Source: Salipiger abyssi
GTDB lineage: Bacteria > Pseudomonadota > Alphaproteobacteria > Rhodobacterales > Rhodobacteraceae
DNA length: 64,000 nt
Direction: 5' to 3'
NCBI RefSeq assembly: GCF_017311415.1
Contig: NZ_JAEKIS010000008.1
Location: 62,001 to 126,000, forward strand
Shown here: piece by piece, positions 16,417 through 23,788 of the stretch
Numbering within the stretch: position 1 is the first letter of the stretch
Layout: each line of letters starts with the position of its first letter
Notes under the pieces: model-generated
Seen by the model: only the letters and a program-made list of their open reading frames with translations
What the model was told of the DNA's origin: nothing
Databases searched by the model: none
Position numbers and translations under genes: made by a program

Positions 16417-17520
16417 ATGTCCTCCTTCCCGAACAGCGAGCCGACCGCCAGCGCACCCGTGCGTCAGCGCATTGCGCGGCTGCTGCTTGCGACAGCACGC
16501 CTCGGCCTGAAATCGCGGGGCGTGCTGGCAAAGACGGCGAGCGCGGTGCTGGTCATCGTGCTGATCGTCTCGCTGACCTTTCTCGCCTCGCGGGTGTTCA
16601 CCGCCGATCCTGTGAACCTGTTTGTCGGCAACTCGGCCTCTACCGAGACCCGCGAGAAGGCGCGCGCGGAGCTTGGTCTCGCCGATCCGCTGCCGGTGCA
16701 ATACCTGCATTTTCTCGGCGGTCTGACGCGGGGCGATCTCGGGCGCTCCTACCTGACCGGCCGCCCGGTTTCTGCCGATCTGATGAGCCGTCTGCCCGCG
16801 ACAATCGAGCTTGGTCTCTACGCGCTGATCCTCGGTATCGCTGGTGGGATAGTGGCGGGCGTGCTGGCGGCGGTGAACCAGGGCGGCGTTCTGGATGCGA
16901 CCATAAGGGCGGTGACCATCGGCGCGCTGTCCCTGCCGCAGTTCTGGATCGGGCTGATGCTGCTTTGGCTGTTCTTCGTGAACCTGCAATGGCTGCCCGG
17001 GCCGTCGGGCCGGTTGCCTATCGGCATGACACCCCCCGACCGGATCACCGGGCTCTATGTGGTGGACGCGCTGCTGCACGGCCAGACGGATCTGGCGATC
17101 CGTGCGCTGCGGCAACTGGTGCTGCCGGTGATCACCCTGGCGCTGGGGGTCTTTGCACCCATCGCGCGGCTGGTGCGTTCGGCGATGGTCGAGTCGCTGG
17201 AGTCCGACTACATCCGCACCGCGCGCGCGATGGGCATATCCACCACCCGCATCTGGTTCGCCTATGCGCTGAAGCCCGGCCTCTTGTCGGTGCTGACCAT
17301 CGCGGCGGGGCTTGTAGGCTGGGTGCTGGCGGGCTCGGTTCTGGTCGAGAGCATCTTTGCCTGGCCGGGCATCGGACAATTCGCCCTTACCGCGATCAAA
17401 TCCTCGGACTATCCGGTCATCCAGGGCTTCGTGCTCTATGTCTCGGTGGTCTATGTGGTGATCTGGGCCATCCTCGAATATGTCTACAGCCGGGTCGACC
17501 CGCGGGTGCGGGCACAATGA
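16417..17520 (+). CDS. Peptide/nickel-type ABC transporter permease (DppB-like)
   Basis: First gene of the second dpp-type operon (367 aa). An unusually long N-terminus (about 35 residues, polar) precedes the first membrane helix TASAVLVIVLIVSLTFLA. DppB features: VFTADPVNLFVG, ARAELGLADPLPVQYLHFL, the EAA loop SDYIRTARAMGIS, and FAWPGIGQFALTAI. The ATG at 16417 gives 4-base coupling to the next permease at its 3' end. Membrane location and partnership with the following permease are family-based. The preceding GntR operator suggests induction by the substrate. Confidence 0.93.
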   Translation: MSSFPNSEPTASAPVRQRIARLLLATARLGLKSRGVLAKTASAVLVIVLIVSLTFLASRVFTADPVNLFVGNSASTETREKARAELGLADPLPVQYLHFLGGLTRGDLGRSYLTGRPVSADLMSRLPATIELGLYALILGIAGGIVAGVLAAVNQGGVLDATIRAVTIGALSLPQFWIGLMLLWLFFVNLQWLPGPSGRLPIGMTPPDRITGLYVVDALLHGQTDLAIRALRQLVLPVITLALGVFAPIARLVRSAMVESLESDYIRTARAMGISTTRIWFAYALKPGLLSVLTIAAGLVGWVLAGSVLVESIFAWPGIGQFALTAIKSSDYPVIQGFVLYVSVVYVVIWAILEYVYSRVDPRVRAQ

Positions 17521-18356
17521 GGGCGGCCGTCGCAACTCGTCGCCCGACGCGCGTCTGGTCGCTGCGCCTCGGCGTGTTGCTGCTTCTGGCACTGGTCGGC
17601 ACCGGACTCTTCGCCATGGTCTGGACGCCCTATCCCCCCGGCGCGATGGGAGTTGGCGGGGTCTATCAGCCGCCAAGCATAGCCCATCCCTTCGGCACCG
17701 ACCGGTTGGGCGCCGACATCCTGTCGCGGACGATGGACGCGGCGACCACCGATGTGGGCATCACCGTCGCCGTCGTCGCGCTCTCGCTTGTGGTCGGCAG
17801 CATCTGGGGCAGCTTCGCGGGGTTCTTCGGCGGCTGGTTCGACTACGTGACCATGCGCCTCCTGGAACTGCTCAATTCCTTCCCCTCGCTGCTGCTGGCG
17901 ATGCTGGTGATTTCGATTGCCGGGCCCGGTGTGCTCAAGGTGATCTTTGTCGTCGCCGTGCTGCCGCTGCCGGACTACGTGCGGCTGATCCGGATCGAGA
18001 TTCGCTCCAAGAAGACCTGGCAATTCGCAGATGCCGCACGGATGGTCGGGCGGCGCCCGCTCGGCGTGCTCTTTGCCCATCTTCTTCCCAACAGCCTCCG
18101 GCCCGTGCTGAGCTATGCCTCGGTCAACGCCTCCTGGGTGGCGGCGACCATCGGCGCGCTTGGCTTTCTCGGGCTGGGGATCGAGCCCGGTTCTGCCGAA
18201 TGGGGCTCGATGATCTCGCGCGGGCAGGATGCGGTGCTTTCGGGGAAATGGTGGGTCTCGTTCTTTCCGGGGCTCGGGATCTTCCTGCTGGCGGCAGCCT
18301 TTCACCTGATCGGTGACGGGCTTGCGGATGCGCGTACGAAAGGCGGGCGGGCATGA
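17517..18356 (+). CDS. Peptide/nickel-type ABC transporter permease (DppC-like)
   Basis: Second permease (279 aa), ATG in an ATGA overlap with the upstream stop. N-terminal helix LRLGVLLLLALVGTGLFAMVW, then FGTDRLGADILSRTMDAA, the EAA-type loop WQFADAARMVGRRPLG, and [20 protein letters not shown]. Several residues differ from the DppC of the first operon (only moderate similarity), so the two systems are paralogues and not a recent duplication. It overlaps the next ATPase by 4 bases. Confidence 0.92.
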   Translation: MRAAVATRRPTRVWSLRLGVLLLLALVGTGLFAMVWTPYPPGAMGVGGVYQPPSIAHPFGTDRLGADILSRTMDAATTDVGITVAVVALSLVVGSIWGSFAGFFGGWFDYVTMRLLELLNSFPSLLLAMLVISIAGPGVLKVIFVVAVLPLPDYVRLIRIEIRSKKTWQFADAARMVGRRPLGVLFAHLLPNSLRPVLSYASVNASWVAATIGALGFLGLGIEPGSAEWGSMISRGQDAVLSGKWWVSFFPGLGIFLLAAAFHLIGDGLADARTKGGRA

Positions 18357-19165
18357 GCGGCGCCGTCGGCAAGCCGCTGCTGGAGGTGCAGGATCTGTCC
18401 GGCGGCTTCGTCGGCCCAGATGGTGAAATCGTCCCGGTGCTGAACGGCGTGTCCTTTGTCGTACAGGAAGGCTCCTTCTTCGCGGTCGTCGGCGAATCCG
18501 GCAGCGGCAAATCGCTGACGGCGCTGGCCGCGCTGGGGGTGATGCCGCAGGGGTTCCGCCGCACCGCAGGGGCAATCCGTTTTGACGGCACCGACCTGCT
18601 GACGCTCGACGAGGCGCGGCTGCGGAATATCCGGGGCTCGCAGATTTCCATCGTGTTTCAGGACGCGCGCGCCGCGTTGAACCCGGTCTTCACCGTGGGT
18701 CAGCAGATCATGGATGTCTGTCGGATGCACCAGAACCTCAGCCACCGAGAGGCACGGCGCAAGGCCGAGGAGATGCTCGATCGGGTGCGCGTGCCCGAGG
18801 CGAAGCGGCGGATGAGGCAGTATCCACACGAGTTCTCCGGCGGAATGGCGCAGCGCGCGCTGCTCGCCATGGCGCTGATCTGCCAGCCGCGTCTGCTGAT
18901 CCTCGACGAGCCGACAACCGGGCTCGACGTGACGATACAGGCCGACATTCTCGACCTCATCGTCGAACTGCGCGCAGCCGGAAATATGACGATCTGCCTG
19001 ATTACCCACGATCTCGGCATCGTGGCCGAGAGCTGCGACCGGGTCGCCGTCATGCGCCACGGATCGGTCTGCGAGACCGGCGATTGCGCGCAGGTGCTGA
19101 GCGCGCCACGCCACCCCTACACACGCGAGCTGATCGCCAACAGTCAGTTGGAGGATGTCGCATGA
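18353..19165 (+). CDS. ABC transporter ATP-binding protein (DppD-like)
   Basis: ATPase (270 aa): Walker [10 protein letters not shown]-loop VFQDARAALNPVFTVGQQ, signature FSGGMAQRALLAMAL (atypical Met-Ala in place of the usual Gln-Arg/Gln-Gln pair), Walker B LILDEPTTGLD, H-loop ITHDLG. It ends after HPYTRELIANS without the oligopeptide C-terminal domain. The 4-base overlaps with both neighbours indicate tight operon coupling. Confidence 0.92.
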   Translation: MSGAVGKPLLEVQDLSGGFVGPDGEIVPVLNGVSFVVQEGSFFAVVGESGSGKSLTALAALGVMPQGFRRTAGAIRFDGTDLLTLDEARLRNIRGSQISIVFQDARAALNPVFTVGQQIMDVCRMHQNLSHREARRKAEEMLDRVRVPEAKRRMRQYPHEFSGGMAQRALLAMALICQPRLLILDEPTTGLDVTIQADILDLIVELRAAGNMTICLITHDLGIVAESCDRVAVMRHGSVCETGDCAQVLSAPRHPYTRELIANSQLEDVA

Positions 19166-20142
19166 GCGGGGCCCCGGTGCTGAGCGTGCGCGATCTGCGT
19201 AAGGACTACGACATTCGCGGACTCGGGCGGCGCCGCACACTCAAGGCCGTCGACGGGGTGAGCTTTGACGTCTATCCGGGCGAGACCGTCTCCATCGTGG
19301 GCGAAAGCGGTTCGGGAAAATCGACCATTGCTCGCTGCGTCACACGCCTGACCGATGCCACTTCGGGCGCCGTCACGCTGGCCGGCACCCCGGTGCTGGA
19401 TCTGAGCGCGCGGGCTTTGCCGGCGATCTATCGCGATTTGCAGATGGTGTTTCAGGATCCGAATTCCTCGCTCGACCCGCTGATGCGGGTGCGCGATCTG
19501 CTCGACGAGCCGCTGCGCCTGCACACCAAACTGGACAAGGCCGCCCGCGCCGCAAAGATCGCCGATCTGTTGCGCGCGGTCGATCTGCCCGAGGACATGG
19601 GCGCGCGCCTGCCGCATCAGCTGAGCGGCGGTCAGCGCCAGCGTATCGGCATCGCCCGCGCGCTGGCGGTCGATCCCAGGGTGATAGTTCTTGACGAGCC
19701 CACCGCCTCGCTCGACGTGTCGATCCGCGGGCAGATCATCCGGCTGCTGAAGCGGCTCCAGGCGGAGCAGGGCATCGCCTATGTGCTCATCAGCCACGAC
19801 CTCGCGGTGGTGCGGCGGATCTCCGACCGGGTGCTGGTGATGTATCTCGGCAAGACCGTCGAGGAGGGCAGCGCCGAGGAGATCTTTGGCGCGCCCGCCC
19901 ATCCCTACACGCGCGCGCTGCTCTCCGCCGCGCCGAAGATCGCCTTTGGCGAAAGCCGCACCCGGCTGAAGCTGGAGGGCGAGATCCCGAGCCCGGTCGA
20001 TCTGCCGCCCGGCTGCCGTCTGGCCGGACGCTGCCCGCTGGCGCGGCCGGAGTGCCGCCGCGCCGATCCGCCCCTTCTTCCCATTGGTGGCACGCATCGT
20101 GCCGCCTGCCCGGTAACTGTGCATGAGACGCAGCGGGCCTGA
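19162..20142 (+). CDS. ABC transporter ATP-binding protein (DppF-like) with oligopeptide C-terminal domain
   Basis: Full-length partner ATPase (326 aa). Walker [37 protein letters not shown], Walker B VIVLDEPTASLD and SHDLAVVRRI are intact. Unlike its partner it retains the C-terminal Cys-containing module (PPGCRLAGRCPLARPECRRADPP split as PGCRLAGRCPLA and PECRRADPP), known in DppD/OppD-type ATPases. ATG 19162 follows GGAGGATGTCGC. The binding protein gene starts 40 bases downstream. Confidence 0.92.
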   Translation: MSGAPVLSVRDLRKDYDIRGLGRRRTLKAVDGVSFDVYPGETVSIVGESGSGKSTIARCVTRLTDATSGAVTLAGTPVLDLSARALPAIYRDLQMVFQDPNSSLDPLMRVRDLLDEPLRLHTKLDKAARAAKIADLLRAVDLPEDMGARLPHQLSGGQRQRIGIARALAVDPRVIVLDEPTASLDVSIRGQIIRLLKRLQAEQGIAYVLISHDLAVVRRISDRVLVMYLGKTVEEGSAEEIFGAPAHPYTRALLSAAPKIAFGESRTRLKLEGEIPSPVDLPPGCRLAGRCPLARPECRRADPPLLPIGGTHRAACPVTVHETQRA

Positions 20143-20181
20143 GAACGACCACAACAAAAACCCCAACAGGAAAGGTAAAAT

Positions 20182-21813
20182 ATGCTGACGATAAGACAGA
20201 TTCCCGACCGCTTGCGGGCCCTTGGCTCGGCGGCGCTGACCGCGGGCCTTGTGTTCGCCGCGGGCACCGCCGCCGCCGAGGCGACGCTCACAACCGCATG
20301 GCCCAACGATGTGACCAGCCTCGACCCGGTGGCCACGTCGAACTCGCCCGACATGGCGGTGGCGTTCAACGTCTACCAGGGGCTCGTGGGCTTCTCCTTC
20401 GAGCGCAACGAGGAAGGTTCCTATATCGCGCAAGGCTCGGCGCTGGCGCCGGCGCTGGCCGAAAGCTGGGAGCTGGGCGAAAGCTCCGCCACGTTCCATC
20501 TGCGCCCCGACGCGACCTTCTACCCCTCGGGCAACCCGGTGACCGCCGAGGATGTGAAGTGGAGCCTGACGCGGGCGCTCAACGGGCTGAACGCGCAGGA
20601 TCTTACCACCAACGGCATGCAAAGCCCCGACGATGTCGAGATCGTCGACGAGCACACCGTGACCCTGCATTTCCGCGATGCCGACGGCTCGCCCGTGGCG
20701 CCGACCACGACGACACTGGCCATCTACATGATGCCGCAACAGTCGATCGTCGATTCCGTCGCGGCGATGGAACATGCCACCGACGCCGATCCCGATGCCT
20801 CGGACTGGCTGCGCGCCAACACCGCCGGCACCGGCCCATATTATGTGTCCGACCACCAGCCGGGGCAGGAGCTGAAACTGAGCGCGGTGCCGGATCATGC
20901 GGCGGACCCCTATTACACCGATATCATCATCCGCATCGTCAACGATGCCAATATGGCCTCGCTGCTGCGTGCGGGCGAGATCGACATGGGCGAATACAAC
21001 CTCTCGATCACCGATATGAATTCGCTGGAAGAGGCCGGTCTGACCATCGCCTCGGAACCCGCGCCGCGCATGACCTATCTCGGCCTTGCCGCCGATAGCG
21101 GCCCCTTTGAAGACAAGACGGTGCGTCAGGCCGTTGCCTATGCGCTGCCCTATGACATCATCGTGGATGCGGTCTATTTCGGTCGCGCCAAGCGCGCGCT
21201 TTCCTTCGTGCCCAGCACGTCGAGCGCCGCGACCGATGCCTGGGCGATGTATGATACCGATATCGAGCGCGCCCGCGCGCTGATGGAGGAGGCCGGCAGT
21301 CCCGAAATCTCGGTCCCACTGCATTATGGCAGCACCAACCGCACGCAGGAAGATATCGCGCTGCTGATTCAGGGCAGCCTGAGCCAGATCGGTATCGACG
21401 TGACGCTGACCCCGCATACCGACGCGGAACAATGGGATGTGGTCAACGCCCGCTCGCAGCCCGCCGACGGCGTCGCCCCCGCCGCGCCTGAAATGGTGCT
21501 GTTCAACTGGGGCGCCTGGGCGGACGATCCCAAGATCCCGGTCGGCTTCTCCTCGACCACCGGAGGCGTGAACAACTACTCGCTCTGGGCCGATCCGTCG
21601 GTCGACGAGATCAACTCCTCCTGGCAGATGCGGCCCAACTCCCCCGAACGCGACGCCGCCTACAAGGAAGCGCAAGAGATCATCGCCGACGCGGCTGCCG
21701 TGATCCCGATCACCTATGCCGACCGCGCCGTGGTGCTGGCGCCCGGTATCACCGGCGCCTCCTTCATGGTTTTCCCGCAAAGTCGCTTTGATCTGCTCGA
21801 AGCCGCGGAGTGA
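20182..21813 (+). CDS. ABC transporter substrate-binding protein, family 5 (peptide/nickel type)
   Basis: Periplasmic SBP_bac_5 receptor (543 aa). Signal peptide ALGSAALTAGLVFAAGTAAAE with cleavage after the Ala run. Family features: TSLDPVATSNSPDMAVAFNVYQGL split over residues 40-65, the ESWELGESSATFHLRPDATFYPSGNPVTAEDVKWSL segment (AEDVKWSL is the classic motif), and repeated lobes to the end. RBS AGGAAAGGT precedes ATG 20182. It is transcribed with the ABC genes and the M24-fold protein, whose role may be to act on the imported compound. Ligand unknown. Confidence 0.92.
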   Translation: MLTIRQIPDRLRALGSAALTAGLVFAAGTAAAEATLTTAWPNDVTSLDPVATSNSPDMAVAFNVYQGLVGFSFERNEEGSYIAQGSALAPALAESWELGESSATFHLRPDATFYPSGNPVTAEDVKWSLTRALNGLNAQDLTTNGMQSPDDVEIVDEHTVTLHFRDADGSPVAPTTTTLAIYMMPQQSIVDSVAAMEHATDADPDASDWLRANTAGTGPYYVSDHQPGQELKLSAVPDHAADPYYTDIIIRIVNDANMASLLRAGEIDMGEYNLSITDMNSLEEAGLTIASEPAPRMTYLGLAADSGPFEDKTVRQAVAYALPYDIIVDAVYFGRAKRALSFVPSTSSAATDAWAMYDTDIERARALMEEAGSPEISVPLHYGSTNRTQEDIALLIQGSLSQIGIDVTLTPHTDAEQWDVVNARSQPADGVAPAAPEMVLFNWGAWADDPKIPVGFSSTTGGVNNYSLWADPSVDEINSSWQMRPNSPERDAAYKEAQEIIADAAAVIPITYADRAVVLAPGITGASFMVFPQSRFDLLEAAE

Positions 21814-21863
21814 GGCCCCAGCCCTTCCCTGACCACAGACGACACAACAAGGACGATAAGTGA

Positions 21864-23261
21864 ATGACATCGACCCAGGCATGCGAGCGGTTGCTGGACG
21901 GTTTCGAGCCGGATTTCGACTTCGAACCGGCCCTTCCGATCCCACCGGCGGAATTCGCCGAGCGTATCGAGCGGCTGCGCCGTGAGGCCATCGTCGCCGA
22001 ACACGATGCCATTGTCGTCAATGCCAATGCCGGCAACGGGTTTTCCGTCACCAACGGGTTCCTGCGCTATCTGTGCGACTGGACCAGGGAAGGGGTTCTG
22101 GTCATCCCGACCGATCCGTCGAAGGGGATGCATCTGTTCTCCTTCTACACCGAAAACGTCATCTTGCCGCCGGGGGGAGAGCCCCTCGGCGTCGAGGCCA
22201 TCTGGCAGATCAGCCCGTTCAGCCTCGAATATGGCGGCCGCAGCGGTAACCGGCAGCGCAGCACGGTCGGCGCGGTGAAAAAGCGTCTGGTCGAGCTGGG
22301 TTGCGCGCGCGGCAGCATCGCCGTGATCGGCGACGAAAGCTCGGGCTGGGTCTGGGCCGGGCTGCGGGAAGAGCTTCCCGGTGCGAAATACACCGATGAG
22401 ACCCGCACGGTGCAGCGGATGCAGAGCATCCTGTCGCACAGCGAAAGGGCACAGGTGCGCAGCGCCGCGCAGCTCGCCGATATCGGCTATCAGGCCGCCT
22501 GCCATGTGACGCGCCCCGGCGTGAGCGACTATGAAATCTATGCCGCCTTCACCTTTGCGCAGATGTCGCGCGGTGGCGAAAGCGGCGATGGTTATCAGAT
22601 CGGCATCAACCAATGGGGCACCGCCTGCGGCAAGCCCTACGGCCACCGGGTGCGCGCCGGAGATCTCATCAATATGTATGTCTCGGCGGTCTCCTATCAC
22701 GGCTACTGGGCGCAGACTGCGCGCATGATGGCGGTGGGCGAGATCACCGCCCGGCAGGAGGAAACGCTGGAAATGTGCACCGACGCGGTGCGGCGGGCGG
22801 AAAAGCTTATCCGGCCCGGCGTGCCCTTCCGCGATCTGCACGCGGCGGCGTTTTCCGCCTATACCGAGCGCGGCTACCTCAAGGACGACGTGACCGCGAC
22901 CATGCCCTATAACTGGGAGGCGATGGAGGATGGCAGCCCCCGGCTGGTGCCCGAGCAATACGTCCCCGACGCCGATTACGAGGCGCAGGGCCGGCGGCTC
23001 AACCATGTCTACCCGGCGACGCGCGGCCCGCATAACCCCAATCTCGGCCACAGCGTCGGCAGTTTCGGCAATCCGAAGTTCAACGTGACCTCGCACAACA
23101 CCGCGCACGCCGAGCCGGGCATGGTCTTTGTGCTGCACGCGCAATGGCTCGACCCGCTGAGCGACGGCGCAAATATCGGCGATTGCTACCTGATCACCGA
23201 AGACGGTTATGAAAACCTGAGCTGCCATTCATCGCTGGAGACGATCCGGATTTCAGTCTGA
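21864..23261 (+). CDS. M24 (creatinase/aminopeptidase P fold) protein lacking metal ligands
   Basis: Pita-bread-fold protein (465 aa): creatinase N-terminal domain to about residue 200, then the M24 catalytic domain. Where metallo-members have Asp-x-G and Asp-x-Thr-Arg, this protein has GDLINMYVSAVS and YWAQTARMM. The GHG-x-G His region is NLGHSVGSFG, and the two C-terminal Glu ligands are replaced (MVFVLHAQW and NIGDCYLITEDGYENL). It also lacks the Glu-Pro of true creatinases (PGMVVSMEP type). So it is either a metal-independent amidinohydrolase-like enzyme or a pseudoenzyme. Last gene of the second dpp operon. Confidence 0.8.
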   Translation: MTSTQACERLLDGFEPDFDFEPALPIPPAEFAERIERLRREAIVAEHDAIVVNANAGNGFSVTNGFLRYLCDWTREGVLVIPTDPSKGMHLFSFYTENVILPPGGEPLGVEAIWQISPFSLEYGGRSGNRQRSTVGAVKKRLVELGCARGSIAVIGDESSGWVWAGLREELPGAKYTDETRTVQRMQSILSHSERAQVRSAAQLADIGYQAACHVTRPGVSDYEIYAAFTFAQMSRGGESGDGYQIGINQWGTACGKPYGHRVRAGDLINMYVSAVSYHGYWAQTARMMAVGEITARQEETLEMCTDAVRRAEKLIRPGVPFRDLHAAAFSAYTERGYLKDDVTATMPYNWEAMEDGSPRLVPEQYVPDADYEAQGRRLNHVYPATRGPHNPNLGHSVGSFGNPKFNVTSHNTAHAEPGMVFVLHAQWLDPLSDGANIGDCYLITEDGYENLSCHSSLETIRISV

Positions 23262-23276
23262 GCGGAGCGCGGTCAG

Positions 23277-23292
23277 GCGCGCGATCGCGCGC
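23277..23292. repeat. 16-bp perfect GC palindrome downstream of the M24 gene
   Basis: GCGCGCGATCGCGCGC is self-complementary without a loop, 15 bases after the M24-fold stop. No T-run follows, so a terminator role is doubtful. Confidence 0.5.
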
Positions 23293-23336
23293 GCCGGTGC
23301 GGGCTCACGACGAAGGGCAGATCGTGACTTCCAAAG

Positions 23337-23432
23337 CTATGCCACTCGGTTTCCGACCTCCAGCAACTTGGCTTCGAAAGCCTTGGCGGGAGTGCAATAG
23401 CAAAGGCATTTTTTCGGGGTGGTGTTGAGCGT
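23337..23432 (-). mobile_element. Remnant: C-terminal end of an IS30-family-like transposase
   Basis: Minus-strand translation gives LNTTPKKCLCYCTPAKAF followed by a short tail and stop. The pattern LN-PRK-LG--TPAE/K is the conserved end of IS30-type DDE transposases. Upstream codons break off into unrelated sequence, so only about 30 codons survive. Non-functional scar. Confidence 0.6.
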
Positions 23433-23482
23433 CTGACAGGGCGCTCTGAGAACTTTGTCGTTTATGGTCGTCGGGTCCGCGG

Positions 23483-23554
23483 TAAGTGGTTGCGCTTGGT
23501 ATTTTACAAGAGTTCGATGTATTCGAACACGTCGCGCCTGGCATGGTCCCGTTG
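23483..23554 (-). mobile_element. Remnant: IS3-family orfB C-terminal fragment
   Basis: Minus-strand reading gives QRDHARRDVFEYIELL, stop, NTKRNHL. This matches the near-terminal ARRDVFEYIE-FYNTKR motif of IS3-family integrase-type transposases, with the FY position turned into Leu-stop. Fragment only, abutting the IS30-like piece. Confidence 0.65.
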
Positions 23555-23582
23555 CGGATATTTCCGTCGCCTGACCCTTGCT

Positions 23583-23711
23583 CGTTTCAGGCAAGTCATG
23601 CTCCTGGCTGCTCTCGGGGCCAGCCATCGCAATCCGATCGTGAAGACCTGTGCTGACCGTCTGCGCGCGGCAGCTACGCCCCGCAAGTTCGTGATCGCTG
23701 TCGGCGCATGA
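23583..23711 (+). mobile_element. Remnant: IS110-family-like transposase C-terminal fragment
   Basis: Plus-strand translation RQVMLLAALGASHRNPIV followed by KTCADRLRAAATPRK matches the transposase_20 region of IS110/IS1111 enzymes (VRxVLxMAALxAxRxNPxxKxFYxRLxAAGKPxK). It ends at a premature stop (23709-23711) and the front is missing. A degenerate scar. Confidence 0.6.
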
Positions 23712-23788
23712 AAGCACCGCACAATAGCGACCGCATTAGCCGGTCGCACCAAATCTGGGCCTGTCAGCCAGCCAGCAAAGTACAGGTG

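Noticed and set aside
19144-21945. A 933-codon minus-strand frame across the ABC ATPase and binding-protein genes
   Set aside because: It covers two clear plus-strand genes with intact motifs; its translation is His/Arg/Gly-rich noise.
23304-23752. Small open frames of 70-130 codons between the M24 gene and tdm as real genes
   Set aside because: They consist of joined transposase fragments in different frames with internal breaks.
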